NCBI GenBank assembly: GCA_963724495.1
Contig: CAVRUZ010000006.1
Location: forward strand, 248,001-312,000
Reading direction: 5' to 3'
Length of the DNA stretch: 64,000 nt
DNA from: CAVRUZ01 sp963724495
Lineage (GTDB): Bacteria > Actinomycetota > Actinomycetes > Propionibacteriales > DAIQRJ01
Shown here: positions 17,996-27,361 of the stretch, one piece after another
Numbering within the stretch: the first letter of the stretch is position 1
Layout: every line of letters begins with the position of its first letter
Program-made: the position numbers and the translations under genes
The notes under the pieces: model-generated
What the model saw: only the letters and a program-made list of their open reading frames with translations
Database searches by the model: none
What the model was told of the DNA's origin: nothing

Positions 17996-19255
17996 ATGGA
18001 CCTCGCCGACGTCGCCGTACTGACCGGTCCCGGCGGTGCGGACCTGATCGCCGAGGCCGCCCGCGGCATCGACGCGGACGGCGAACTGCGCACGGTGGAA
18101 CGGCTTCGCGCCACCCACGGCAGCAGCCTCGCGGCCGCCGCCGTCGGCCAGGCGGTCCTCCGCCCCCGGGCCGCAGCGAAGTTCGGCGACGATGCCGGGA
18201 ACCTCCTGTTCACTCGCGACGGCCTCGAACAGGCCACCCGTGCCCGCGTGGCCCGGTGGCGCGCAACCGAACTCGAGAGTGCCCAACGCCGCGCCGGCCT
18301 TGCCCCGACCGTCGTCGACCTCGGGTGCGGACTCGGCGCCGACCTCATCGCCTTCGCCCGGGCCGGACTGTCGGCCTCCGGCCTCGAGCTCGACCCGGTG
18401 ACGGCCGCGCTCGCACAGGCGAACGTCACCAGACTGCAGCTGGCGGTGACGGTCTCGTGCGGCGACGCGACTGCTGCCGGAGTACTCGACCCGACCGTCA
18501 CCGCCTTCGTCGACCCGGCGCGCCGAGACCGGGCCGGAAGGGTGTGGTCGACACAGGGGTGGGCACCGCCGTGGCCGTTCGTGCGGTCGCTGCTCGACGG
18601 GACCGCGGGCAGCGATGCAGCCAGGACACCGGCCGCGGCGGTCGTGAAAGCAGGACCCGCGATCCCGCACGACCTGGTCCCGCCCGGCGTGGCCGCCGAC
18701 TGGGTCAGTGACGACGGCGACGTGGTCGAGGCCTGTTTGTGGTCGCCGGTCCTGCACGAACGTCCGGGCGGATCACACCGAGCGGTCCTGCTGCGCCGCA
18801 ACGCGGAGCCGCAGCTCCTCGAGGGCGATCCACGCAACCGGGCGCCGGCTGGCGACGTGGCCGCCTACCTGCACGAACCCGACGGCGCGGTGATCCGTTC
18901 CGGGCTGGTCGGGCAGCTTGCCGACATGATCGACGGGCACGTTCCGGCCGAAGGCATCGGCTACCTGTTCACCGAGCGGCCGGAGCCGTCGCCGTTCGCG
19001 TCGACCTACCGAGTAGTCGGGGAGCTGCCGCACCGGACGAAGGCGTTGCGGGCCGAACTGCGCCGCCTGCGCATCGGGAAGTTGACCATCAAGGCCCGCG
19101 GTGTCCGCATCGATCCCGACAGCCTGCGCCGCGAACTCCTCGCCGGCGGGCAGCGCGGAGGCGACGAAGCGACTGTGGTCTTCACCCGCACGTCGACCCG
19201 TCGCGCGATCGCCCTTCTGGTGCAGCCGCTCGCCTCGAGCGATCCGGTGTCGTGA
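17996..19255 (+). CDS. SAM-dependent methyltransferase with THUMP-like domain
   Basis: A protein of 419 residues. An N-terminal helical region (1-90) is followed by a class I methyltransferase fold with motif I TVVDLGCGLGADLIAFARAG and a probable catalytic strand AFVDPARRDRAGR. The C-terminal portion (about 330-410: RLRIGKLTIKARGVRIDPDS) matches the THUMP-like domain that accompanies this family in actinobacteria, suggesting an RNA substrate. The exact target is not known. It starts 54 bases from the TTG start of the divergent glycosyltransferase gene. Confidence 0.85.
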   Translation: MDLADVAVLTGPGGADLIAEAARGIDADGELRTVERLRATHGSSLAAAAVGQAVLRPRAAAKFGDDAGNLLFTRDGLEQATRARVARWRATELESAQRRAGLAPTVVDLGCGLGADLIAFARAGLSASGLELDPVTAALAQANVTRLQLAVTVSCGDATAAGVLDPTVTAFVDPARRDRAGRVWSTQGWAPPWPFVRSLLDGTAGSDAARTPAAAVVKAGPAIPHDLVPPGVAADWVSDDGDVVEACLWSPVLHERPGGSHRAVLLRRNAEPQLLEGDPRNRAPAGDVAAYLHEPDGAVIRSGLVGQLADMIDGHVPAEGIGYLFTERPEPSPFASTYRVVGELPHRTKALRAELRRLRIGKLTIKARGVRIDPDSLRRELLAGGQRGGDEATVVFTRTSTRRAIALLVQPLASSDPVS

Positions 19256-19392
19256 CCGGATCGAGATCGCTCATCACCTTTGCCAGAAAGGGACAAAAGG
19301 GTAGGTTGCTCGGCGGCGGAAGTCGGCAGTCGCGACGATGCCGATCACTTCCAGCCCAACCGCCCGACGGCGCAAAGAACGAGGGAGTCCAC

Positions 19393-21615
19393 GTGCGGAA
19401 CCGAAGGATTCTCGCGGGCGTGACGACGCTTGCCTTGGTGGCTGCCGGCGCCATGACGGCGTTCGCACCTGCTGTCACGGCCGGGCCCACAGGTGAAGCG
19501 CTCCTGTCTCCTGCCGGCGGCGAACTGGTGCGTAGCTCCGACGGATCCGTGCATGCGCTGATCCCGGCCGAACCGCTGGCGCGTCCCGCGGGTCTGGCGC
19601 GGAACGCGTCACCGGCAGTCGTCGCGAAGGCGTTCCTTTCGCAGAAGGCGAAGGCCTTCGGGGCCAACGCCTCTGACCTGCGGCCGTCGTCGACTGTCGG
19701 ATTCGGCTCGAAGGGTTCGACCGTTCGCTTCGTGCAGACACTCGAGGGGCTGCCGGTCCTCGGCGGCGAGCTCGTCGTCAGCCTGGATGCGAGCGGGGCC
19801 CTGCAGTCCATCACCGGTGAAACAGCAAACGGCCCGGCGCTGGCCGACGGTCGCATCCGTGTCTCGGCCGCCACCCAGGCGAGCCGCGCCCGAGCGTTCG
19901 TCGCCAAGCGCACTGGCGCCGATCACCTTCGCGCCCAGCGCGTCAACACCGTCGTGTTCAACCCGCAGCTGCTGGGGCTGCCGGGCGGCGCCGATGTCAA
20001 CTTCCGCGCGGACCGTTTCCTGGTGACCGCACCCGGCGTCTCCTACTTCGTCTTCGTGCACAAGCGGCTTGGTGTGCTCGGTGGCTTCAGCAACGTCGAG
20101 GACGCCAACAACCGCCTGGTCTGTGCCGCGAACAACAAGGTCTTTCCCTTCCCAGAGGACGCGTACTGCGAGGGCGGCAACACCAACATCAAGGTGACCC
20201 GCGCCGAGGGGCAGGCCGCGAGCTTCGACAAGGACACCAACAACGTCTACAACAACCTGGGATACACCCAGCGCGCCTTCACCGACTTCACCGGGTTCGA
20301 TCTCGCGCCCAACATCGGTATCACCGGACGCGAGGCCGGCGGCCGCTACGGCACCGTGAAGCGTCTCCGCGCGACCGTGCACTACTGCCAGGACTTCGTC
20401 GACTGCCCCATGCAGAACGCGTTCTGGTGGGACACCTTCCATCCGACAACCGGCGAGCTCGTCGGGGGTCAGATGTTCTACGGCCTCGGCCTCACCCAGG
20501 ACGACATCACCGGCCACGAGGTCGCCCACGGCGTCACCTCAGCGACGTCCAACCTGCTCTACTGGTTCCAGTCCGGCGCCATCAACGAGTCGATGTCGGA
20601 CGTGTTCGGCGAACTCGTCGACCTGGTGGACGTCAACTACGGATCCCCGTCTGAGTCGGCGTCCAACGCGTGGAAGATCGGGGAAGGCTCGCCGGTCGGC
20701 GTCCTCCGGTCGATGAGCAACCCGCCCTCCGTCATCCAGGGCCCGGACCCGCGGACCGGCAATCTCAAGGGCCAGCCGGACAAGATGACGTCGACGAACT
20801 GGTGGGACGTCTACGACTTTGAGGACTCCGGCGGCGTGCATCTCAACTCCGGCGTCGGTAACAAGGCCGCCTATCTGATCGCGACGGGTGCCACCTTCAA
20901 CGGGCAGACGGTCCGCGGCCTCGGATACGCCAAGACCTTCTCGATCTACTGGGCCGCGCAGAACCTGCTCACGTCTGGCGCGAGCTACCGGGACCTCTAC
21001 ACGGTCTTGCCGGCAGCCTGTACCAAGCTCATCGGCGAACGCGCCATCACCGCCGACGACTGTGCGCAGGTGAAGAAGGCGGTCCTCGCCACCGAGATGA
21101 ACAAGAGCCCACGGGCGACGGAGAACCTCCCGGTGTCCACGACCCTGTGCCCGACCGGCAAGACCGTCCAGACGACCATGTCGCAAGGGTTCGACACGAC
21201 ACCAGCCGGTTGGGGCGGGGCGCTGCTGGCCAAGAGGGACGTCGGCTTCGACTACGTGCGATCCGGAGCCGACTCCGCATTCGTGTCCCGCGGCCCGGTC
21301 CATTCGCTGCGGCATACGGCCGGCGTCACCGTGCCACCCGGTGGAAAGCTGCGGATCAACTACGCGATGTTCGCCGGCTTCGAACAGCACGGCTCGGTGA
21401 AGTACCGCACGACCCCGACGGGCACGCTCCGCAATCTGCCGGCCGCCGGCGCGGTCAACCGGGGTCCGTGGGAGACGAGTCCTGGGTGGTCGTCGGCACG
21501 GTGGGACCTCAGCTCCCTGGCGGGCCAGAAGATCTACCTGCGGTTCGCCACCGACGACAACAGTGGTGAGGCAATGCTGCTGCTGGACAACGTGACGGTC
21601 TACCGCTGCGTCTGA
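19393..21615 (+). CDS. Secreted M4 (thermolysin-like) zinc metalloprotease
   Basis: A 740-residue pre-pro-enzyme. A signal peptide (RNRRILAGVTTLALVAAGAM, cleavage near AVTAG) is followed by an FTP/PepSY-type propeptide (about 35-210). The catalytic domain has HEVAH at about 375-379 supplying the two zinc His and the catalytic Glu, and GAINESMSDVFGE supplying the third ligand. A C-terminal domain of about 150 residues (from QGFDTTPAGWGG to LLLDNVTVYRCV) looks like a beta-sandwich attachment or MAM-like module. The GTG at 19393 has GAGGGAG upstream. Its stop at 21615 touches the tsaD stop at 21616 in the opposite direction, with no room for a terminator between the coding regions. Confidence 0.92.
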   Translation: MRNRRILAGVTTLALVAAGAMTAFAPAVTAGPTGEALLSPAGGELVRSSDGSVHALIPAEPLARPAGLARNASPAVVAKAFLSQKAKAFGANASDLRPSSTVGFGSKGSTVRFVQTLEGLPVLGGELVVSLDASGALQSITGETANGPALADGRIRVSAATQASRARAFVAKRTGADHLRAQRVNTVVFNPQLLGLPGGADVNFRADRFLVTAPGVSYFVFVHKRLGVLGGFSNVEDANNRLVCAANNKVFPFPEDAYCEGGNTNIKVTRAEGQAASFDKDTNNVYNNLGYTQRAFTDFTGFDLAPNIGITGREAGGRYGTVKRLRATVHYCQDFVDCPMQNAFWWDTFHPTTGELVGGQMFYGLGLTQDDITGHEVAHGVTSATSNLLYWFQSGAINESMSDVFGELVDLVDVNYGSPSESASNAWKIGEGSPVGVLRSMSNPPSVIQGPDPRTGNLKGQPDKMTSTNWWDVYDFEDSGGVHLNSGVGNKAAYLIATGATFNGQTVRGLGYAKTFSIYWAAQNLLTSGASYRDLYTVLPAACTKLIGERAITADDCAQVKKAVLATEMNKSPRATENLPVSTTLCPTGKTVQTTMSQGFDTTPAGWGGALLAKRDVGFDYVRSGADSAFVSRGPVHSLRHTAGVTVPPGGKLRINYAMFAGFEQHGSVKYRTTPTGTLRNLPAAGAVNRGPWETSPGWSSARWDLSSLAGQKIYLRFATDDNSGEAMLLLDNVTVYRCV

Positions 21616-22662
21616 CTATGCGGAAATGGATGTCACCCGCATCGAGGAGTCGGTGACGAAGTCGAGGTGTGACGGCGGGCGACCGGCGGCGACGCTGGCG
21701 GCGCCGAGGGCCGCCACCATGGCGCCGTTGTCGGTGCACAGGCCCGGCCGCGGAACGCGTAGGTCGATCCCGCGCTGAGCGCACCGTTCGGCGGCCAGCA
21801 CGCGCAGCCGGGAGTTCGCGGCGACGCCGCCGCCGAGCACGAGGGTCTCTGCTCCCCTGTCGGTGCAGGCGTCGACCGCCTTGCGCACCAGGACGTCGCA
21901 GACCGCTTCCTGGAACGACGCCGCGACGTCGTTCACCGGGACCGGCTGGCCGGCAGCCTCGCGGCTCTCCACCCACCGCGCCACCGCGGTCTTCAGGCCG
22001 GAGAAGGAGAAGTCGAACCGGTGCCGTTCGAGATCTCGGCCTCGGGTGAGACCGCGTGGGAACGCGACGAACGCAGGGTCGCCCGAGGCTGCGGCGGCGT
22101 CGATGAGCGGGCCGCCCGGAAAGCCGAGTCCAAGGACCCGGGCGACCTTGTCGAAGGCCTCCCCGGCGGCGTCGTCGATCGTGGCACCCAGCGACTCCAC
22201 CGACTCGGTGATGTCTGGCACCCACAGCAGCGACGAGTGCCCGCCGGAGACCAGCAGCGCCAGGCAGGGCGGCAACTCGCCGTGCTGGAGCCGGTCGACC
22301 GCCACATGGGCCGCCAGGTGGTTCACGCCGTAGAGCGGCTTGTCCAGTCCGAGGGCCAGCGCCTTCGCCGCGGCCGTGCCGACGAGCAGCGCTCCAGCCA
22401 GACCCGGGCCGGCCGTGACCGCGATCGCATCCAGGTCGCCGAGCGCGACCCCCGCAGTCGCACAGGCGCGTTCGATGGTGGGCAGCATCGCGTCGACGTG
22501 TGCCCGGCTCGCGATCTCCGGTACGACGCCGCCGAACCGGACGTGCTCGTCGACGCTCGAGGCGACCGCGTCGGCGAGCAGTGTCGAGCCGGCCACGATG
22601 CCGACCCCGGTCTCGTCGCAGGAGGTCTCGATCCCCAGCACCAACGGGCCGTCCGTGCTCAC
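21616..22662 (-). CDS. tsaD: tRNA N6-adenosine threonylcarbamoyltransferase
   Basis: Transfers threonylcarbamoyl to A37 of ANN-decoding tRNAs (t6A). The 348-residue ASKHA-fold protein starts LVLGIETSCDETGVGIV, has the metal-binding NHLAAHV and VSGGHSSLLWV, and ends with the usual DSSMRV-type tail region. The start ATG overlaps the stop of tsaB-rimI by four bases. With TsaB and TsaE encoded immediately upstream, this operon supplies three of the four t6A proteins; TsaC (YwlC) is not in the window. Confidence 0.97.
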   Translation of the reverse strand: MSTDGPLVLGIETSCDETGVGIVAGSTLLADAVASSVDEHVRFGGVVPEIASRAHVDAMLPTIERACATAGVALGDLDAIAVTAGPGLAGALLVGTAAAKALALGLDKPLYGVNHLAAHVAVDRLQHGELPPCLALLVSGGHSSLLWVPDITESVESLGATIDDAAGEAFDKVARVLGLGFPGGPLIDAAAASGDPAFVAFPRGLTRGRDLERHRFDFSFSGLKTAVARWVESREAAGQPVPVNDVAASFQEAVCDVLVRKAVDACTDRGAETLVLGGGVAANSRLRVLAAERCAQRGIDLRVPRPGLCTDNGAMVAALGAASVAAGRPPSHLDFVTDSSMRVTSISA

Positions 22663-23801
22663 GGCATCCGCCCAAGGTCGATCGCGAGCACGGCCGCGTC
22701 ACCGCCGTCGGCGTAGTACCCGGTACGGATCGTCAGCTCCTGCCCGCCGGCCGAGCGGTAGAGGGCGAGGGCCGCGGCATTGCCGGTCGACACCTCGAGC
22801 AGGAGCCGGTCGGCACCAGCACTGCGAGCCTCGGCCACTGCCGCAGCGAGAAGCTGACGGCCCTTCCCGGCCCTCCGGGCACCGGGACGGACCGCGATGC
22901 GTTCCAGCTCCGCGTCGGTTCCCGTGAGTGCGACCACGGCCATACCGGCCATGCCGTCCAGCACCAGGACGCGCCGATGCGGCGAGGCGAGGGTCTCCGC
23001 CCAGACGCCTTCGCTCCAGGCGTCCGCGCCGAAGATCTCCCGGTCGAAGGCAACGGCGGTCGCCAGATCCGGCATGACCGCCCGGGCGCCCTCGGCGGCG
23101 GCCTGGACAGGCGTCAGGACCCGCTTGGCTCCCGCGCTCACGACCGCGTCCGCCGGCCGCAGGTACAGCGGATGCACGGGCAGGCGCGCGAGCAGGTCGC
23201 TGTTCACGCCCACAGCCAGTCCGGCCGCGTCTGGCGTCAGCGCCGGCACTCCTTCCCCGAAGACGTCCGGAACGGCAGCCGGCCCGGCACCGGCGAACCG
23301 AAGCGTCCGACCGTCGAGCGCTGACACGATCGCCTCAGCCCGCTGGCGTGCGGCTGCCGGCGACAGGACCTCTGGTCCGAACGTGCGCCGGCCCGGGCGG
23401 TCGTAGCCCGCGACGTAGATCTCCCGCCGACGGGCATCGGTACCGGCCAGCAACCAGCCGCCGCCCGCGAACGCGTCGCCGGCCAGCAGCGACAGCGCGT
23501 CGAGCGAGCAGACGCCGACGAGCTCGGCGCCGATGCTGTGGGCCAGCACGGTCGCCGTGACCACGCCGACCCGGAGGCCGGTGAACGGGCCAGGCCCGAC
23601 GCCCACCACCACGCGGCCGACATCCGCGGCCGTCACCCCGGCGTCGGCGAGCAGGCCCTCGATGCCCGGCGCGAGCACCTCCCCGTGGCTGGTGCCGCCG
23701 GCGTACCGGAAGGTCCCGAGCACCTGGTCGCCCCGCACCAGCGCCGCGGACGTGACCGGCGTCGAGGTGTCGATGCCCAGCGTCAACCCCGTGGCGGTCA
23801 C
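22659..23801 (-). CDS. tsaB: TsaB-RimI fusion
   Basis: A 380-residue two-domain protein. Residues about 1-225 are TsaB (LTLGIDTSTPVTSAALVRGD, VVVGVGPGPFTGLRVG), the partner and activator of TsaD. Residues about 235-380 form a GNAT acetyltransferase of the RimI type (ERIAVRPGARRAGKGRQLLA is the acetyl-CoA loop; LEVSTGNAAALALYRSAG follows), which would acetylate the N-terminus of ribosomal protein S18 or other proteins. In most bacteria these are separate neighbouring genes. ATGA overlaps at both ends couple translation to tsaE and tsaD. Confidence 0.93.
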   Translation of the reverse strand: MTATGLTLGIDTSTPVTSAALVRGDQVLGTFRYAGGTSHGEVLAPGIEGLLADAGVTAADVGRVVVGVGPGPFTGLRVGVVTATVLAHSIGAELVGVCSLDALSLLAGDAFAGGGWLLAGTDARRREIYVAGYDRPGRRTFGPEVLSPAAARQRAEAIVSALDGRTLRFAGAGPAAVPDVFGEGVPALTPDAAGLAVGVNSDLLARLPVHPLYLRPADAVVSAGAKRVLTPVQAAAEGARAVMPDLATAVAFDREIFGADAWSEGVWAETLASPHRRVLVLDGMAGMAVVALTGTDAELERIAVRPGARRAGKGRQLLAAAVAEARSAGADRLLLEVSTGNAAALALYRSAGGQELTIRTGYYADGGDAAVLAIDLGRMP

Positions 23802-24769
23802 GTCGAGCCGGTCCGGTCGGCCATCAGCTCGGCATAGCGACGCGCCACCCGCCCGACCGTGCCATCGAGGAACCGGGGCCCGATCGCCTCGAGATGCACC
23901 AGGCGCTCGCCCTCTGGATCAGAACGGTCGACACGCACGACCAGCCTGGAGTCGGTGAGCTGCTCGGCCTTCTGCTCGCCCCACTCGACCACGGTGATGG
24001 CCCGCGAGGCCGTCGAGTCGAGATCGAGGTCGTCGAGCTCATCCGCTCCGGACAGGCGGAAGGCATCCACGTGCACCAGCAGCGGTCCGGCGGCGGTCTG
24101 GTGCTGCCGGGCGATCACGAACGTCGGCGAGGTCACCGCTACGTCGACCTCGAGCCCTTCGCCGATGCCACGCGCGAGCGTGGTTTTTCCGGCGCCAAGG
24201 ACGCCGACGAGCAGCACCAGGTCGCCGGCGTCGAGCTCACCCGCGAGGACCCGGCCGAGCAGGCGCATCGCCGGTGCGTCGGGAACGGTCAGTGGCCCTG
24301 CGGCGTCGAGGGTCTTGGCCAGCCTGAGGTTGTACGCGGGATCGCCCTCGTCCGGCGGCTGCTCGCTGTATCCGCGCCGTTGCCAGAAGGCCACCGTCGA
24401 GGAGAGTTCGCGCCGCGCCAGCAGCGACAGCCGGGTGCGTCCGCGGCGGCGTGCGGTCGTCTCGGCGACACCAACCATCGCGGTCGCGACCCCGCGGCCC
24501 TGCCAGTGCGGTGACACGCTGACCCGGCGCAGCCCGAGTTCACCCGGACCCCGAGAGGTGTCGAAGAGCAGGGTTCCGGCCGGCTCACCGTCGACCAGCA
24601 CGAGCAGGCCACCGTCGGCTTCGATCGCAGCCCGCACGGTGGCCTCGGACTCCGACAGCTGCGGGGTCGGCGGCTCGAGCATCGGCCTGGCCGCGAACGC
24701 CCGGTGGATCACCGCCACGATGGCGGGCGCGTCCTCAGGTCTGGCCGCGCGGATCTCCAGCTCGGTCAT
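23798..24769 (-). CDS. tsaE: GNAT acetyltransferase-TsaE fusion
   Basis: A 323-residue fusion. The first 160 residues are a GNAT domain (RRVSVSPHWQGRGVATAMVG is the acetyl-CoA loop), substrate unknown. Residues about 170-315 are TsaE, the ATPase that drives the TsaBD complex: Walker A LLVGVLGAGKTTLARGIGEG, SPTFVIARQH, and VHVDAFRLSG with ITVVEWGE. Both halves have intact motifs, so this looks like a real fusion and not an assembly join. Overlaps the hydrolase gene upstream and tsaB downstream by four bases each. Confidence 0.92.
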   Translation of the reverse strand: MTELEIRAARPEDAPAIVAVIHRAFAARPMLEPPTPQLSESEATVRAAIEADGGLLVLVDGEPAGTLLFDTSRGPGELGLRRVSVSPHWQGRGVATAMVGVAETTARRRGRTRLSLLARRELSSTVAFWQRRGYSEQPPDEGDPAYNLRLAKTLDAAGPLTVPDAPAMRLLGRVLAGELDAGDLVLLVGVLGAGKTTLARGIGEGLEVDVAVTSPTFVIARQHQTAAGPLLVHVDAFRLSGADELDDLDLDSTASRAITVVEWGEQKAEQLTDSRLVVRVDRSDPEGERLVHLEAIGPRFLDGTVGRVARRYAELMADRTGST

Positions 24770-25818
24770 CGATGGTCACCGGTGACCTCGACCTCGACGT
24801 GCTCCTCCGGAGGCAGCAGGCCGATGCGCGCTGCCAGCGCCTCGATCGCGTGGGTGACCTCGGTCGGGCGCTCGATCATCACCAGGTGCCCGGACGGGTC
24901 CAGCCGGATGAACTCCGCCTGGGGCAGTTCGGCAGCGAGGGCCTCCGACCGGGCGATCGGCGTGAGGTTGTCCTGCGCGCCGCCGATCACCACGACCGGT
25001 ACCTCACGGAGGGTCCTGAGGCCCTTGCTCCCGTCGTGCTCGCCGAACTCGGGGTAGAAGTCGGCGACGACGGACAGCGGCGTGGTGGAGTGCATGGCAG
25101 CGACGAAACGTACCTGCGCATCGCTCACCGGGCCGGCGAACGACCAGGCTCTGGTCAGCTGCAGTGCCAACGCGTGGTCGGCCGAGCGCACCGGCTCCAC
25201 CAGTCCCGAGAGCCTGGCTCCCGCGCGGACCAGCGCGCTCGCAGACAGCGCCAGCACCGTTCCCCGGCTGCCCGAGTAGCCGAGGTCGACGCGATCGACC
25301 GGCTCGGCGCTCGTAGCCACCAGGGCGACGCCGGCGATCCGTGGCGCGGACGGAGCGAGTCCCGGCCAGACCCCGAACAGCCCGGGGAAGCGGGCCGCGA
25401 GAAGTTGGATCGCCATGCCACCCATCGAGTGCCCGACGAGCAGGATCGGCCCGGGCGGCATCGCGGCGACGACCGCGGCCAGGTCGTCGGCGACCGCATC
25501 GAGAGTGTTGCGGCCGGCCGGCGCACGGCCGGACGCGCCATGCGACCGGTGGTCGTAAGTCGCGACCCGGATCCGATCGGCCAGTGCGGCCCGCTGGACC
25601 CGCCAGCTGTGGTGGTCGAGGCCGTAGCCGTGCAGGAACAGCACCGTCCCGCTGCTGTCACCCGACGGTCCGTTCAGAAACGCGGCCAGGCGGATCCCGT
25701 CGGTGGTCGGGATGCTGATCCGGTCGGCCTGCTCGTCGAGCGGGTCGGCACCCGGGCGCGGCCAGTCCGGGTCGTCCGGCCACTCGGGAATCGCCCGGCG
25801 GCGGCGTCGGTACATCAT
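24766..25818 (-). CDS. Alpha/beta hydrolase
   Basis: A 350-residue protein with the hydrolase fold: oxyanion region VLFLHGYGLDHHSW, nucleophile elbow LVGHSMGGMAIQL (Ser), an Asp in VVIGGAQDNLTP and a His in LDPSGHLVMIERP. The start at 25818 gives a four-base overlap with the end of alr. A hydrolase gene between alr and tsaE is a recurring arrangement in actinobacteria, but the substrate is unknown. No signal peptide is seen; the basic MMYRRRRR start implies a cytoplasmic protein. Confidence 0.88.
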   Translation of the reverse strand: MMYRRRRRAIPEWPDDPDWPRPGADPLDEQADRISIPTTDGIRLAAFLNGPSGDSSGTVLFLHGYGLDHHSWRVQRAALADRIRVATYDHRSHGASGRAPAGRNTLDAVADDLAAVVAAMPPGPILLVGHSMGGMAIQLLAARFPGLFGVWPGLAPSAPRIAGVALVATSAEPVDRVDLGYSGSRGTVLALSASALVRAGARLSGLVEPVRSADHALALQLTRAWSFAGPVSDAQVRFVAAMHSTTPLSVVADFYPEFGEHDGSKGLRTLREVPVVVIGGAQDNLTPIARSEALAAELPQAEFIRLDPSGHLVMIERPTEVTHAIEALAARIGLLPPEEHVEVEVTGDHR

Positions 25819-26960
25819 CGGCGGGCGATGCGCCCACGCGGCAGCGTCAGCACTTCCCAGCTGATCGTTCCGGCCGCACGCGCCCAGTCGTCGGCCGACG
25901 GCACGCCGAGCCCATCCGGATCCGCGCCGAACAGCACCACGTCGTCGCCCGGCTGGTCCTGCGCCTGCGGGCCGAGATCGACGACGAACTGGTCCATGCA
26001 CACCGCTCCGACCAGCGGCGCTCGCCGGCCGCCGACGAACACCTCCGCTCCCGGCGAGAACGCGCGGAGGATCCCGTCGGCGTAGCCGATCGGGACGAGC
26101 CCAAGCGTGGTGTCGCGCGGCGCGGTCCAGGTGCGGCCGTAGGAGACGTGGTGGCCGGCCGGAATCGCCTTGACGCCGGCAAGCCGGCTGCGAAGCGTCA
26201 TCGCCGGGCGCAAGGCGACCGGTGACGGCACGGCCGGCGGCAGCGGCGAGTACCCGTACAGCGCCAGGCCGACACGGACGAGGTCGTGGTGCAGGTCGGG
26301 CCGGGCGAGAGCCGCCCCGGAGTTCGCGAGGTGCACGACCCCAGGGTCGAGCCCGGCGGCACGGACCACCTCCACGGCCGCCAGCAGTCCGGCGTTCTGC
26401 TCGTCGTTGGCCGGATGGTCGGCGACCTCCGAGCAGGCCAGGTGTGACCAGACGCCGGTGAGCCTCGCCCGGCCGTCCTGCACGGCAGCGGCGATCGATC
26501 CGACCAGGGCCGGCAACTCGCCGGGCGGCGCACCGCCGCGCCCGAGCCCGGTGTCGACCTTCAGCTGGACGTCGACGGGTCGCCCAAGGCGTTCGGCGGC
26601 GTCAAGCACCTCCGCCAGCCGCCACTGTGCCGACACCGTGACCTGCACGTCGGCGCGGATCAGGTCGGCGGCGTCACCGCCTGGCGGGCCCAGCCAGCAG
26701 AGCAGGGGCGCCGACAGCCCGGCCGCCCGGAGCGTCAGGGCCTCGTGCGCGGTGGCGACTCCGAGCCAGCCGGCGCCGCCGGAGAGCGCGGCCCTGGCTG
26801 CGGACTCCATGCCGTGGCCGTAGCCGTCGGCCTTCACCACCGCCATCACGGCCGGTGTGGGTGCGCCCCGGCGGCTCGCGGCATCAGCGACGTGACGGCA
26901 GACGGCAGCGGTGTTGGCCTCGATCGCGCCGAGGTCGATGACACATTCGCCGACGGTCAG
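25815..26960 (-). CDS. alr: Alanine racemase, with apparent CTG start
   Basis: PLP enzyme that makes D-alanine for peptidoglycan. The PLP lysine is in VMAVVKADGYGHG, the second catalytic Tyr in HVSYGRTWTAP, and the CMDQF motif is present. The family N-terminus (ECVIDLGAIEANTAAVCRHV) lies upstream of the first in-frame GTG or ATG (26849), so that start would remove the first barrel strand. Extending upstream, the only start-like codon is CTG at 26960, which overlaps the FKBP gene stop as CTGA, in the style of the ATGA junctions elsewhere in this operon. That yields 381 residues, normal for the family. Either a rare CTG start is used or a base is wrong. Confidence 0.9.
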   Translation of the reverse strand: MTVGECVIDLGAIEANTAAVCRHVADAASRRGAPTPAVMAVVKADGYGHGMESAARAALSGGAGWLGVATAHEALTLRAAGLSAPLLCWLGPPGGDAADLIRADVQVTVSAQWRLAEVLDAAERLGRPVDVQLKVDTGLGRGGAPPGELPALVGSIAAAVQDGRARLTGVWSHLACSEVADHPANDEQNAGLLAAVEVVRAAGLDPGVVHLANSGAALARPDLHHDLVRVGLALYGYSPLPPAVPSPVALRPAMTLRSRLAGVKAIPAGHHVSYGRTWTAPRDTTLGLVPIGYADGILRAFSPGAEVFVGGRRAPLVGAVCMDQFVVDLGPQAQDQPGDDVVLFGADPDGLGVPSADDWARAAGTISWEVLTLPRGRIARR

Positions 26961-27361
26961 TCGACCTGCTCCAGATCGCAGACGAACACCAACGTCTCAC
27001 CGGGGGCGATGACGCCGCCGGCGCCCCGGTCGCCGTAGGCGAGATGGGGCGGGATGACGAGCTGACGCCGGCCGCCGACCTTCATGCCGGTGACGCCGTC
27101 GTCCCAGCCCTGGATGACGCGACCGGCCCCGAGCGGGAAGGCCAGCGGCGCTCCGCGGTCCCAGGAGGCGTCGAACTGCTGCCCGGTGCTCCAGGAGACG
27201 CCGACGTAGTGCACGTGGACGGTGGAACCGGCGACGGCTTCGTCGCCGGTGCCCTCGACGAGGTCGGTCACCTGGAGCTCGCCGGGAGGGTCGCCGGCCG
27301 GGACGGAGACATCGGGCTTCGTGGTGGAGTCGGGCTTGGTGTTGGGGCTGTCGCTACTCAT
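26957..27361 (-). CDS. FKBP-type peptidyl-prolyl isomerase
   Basis: A 134-residue single FKBP domain after a 25-residue polar N-terminus with no signal sequence, so probably cytoplasmic. Recognisable segments are VHVHYVGVSWSTGQQFDASW, VIQGWDDGVTGMKVGGRRQL and IPPHLAYGDRG; the aromatic pocket residues appear to be kept. Start and stop overlap nnrDE and alr by four bases, which places a folding enzyme inside a housekeeping operon; no functional link is evident. Confidence 0.93.
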   Translation of the reverse strand: MSSDSPNTKPDSTTKPDVSVPAGDPPGELQVTDLVEGTGDEAVAGSTVHVHYVGVSWSTGQQFDASWDRGAPLAFPLGAGRVIQGWDDGVTGMKVGGRRQLVIPPHLAYGDRGAGGVIAPGETLVFVCDLEQVD

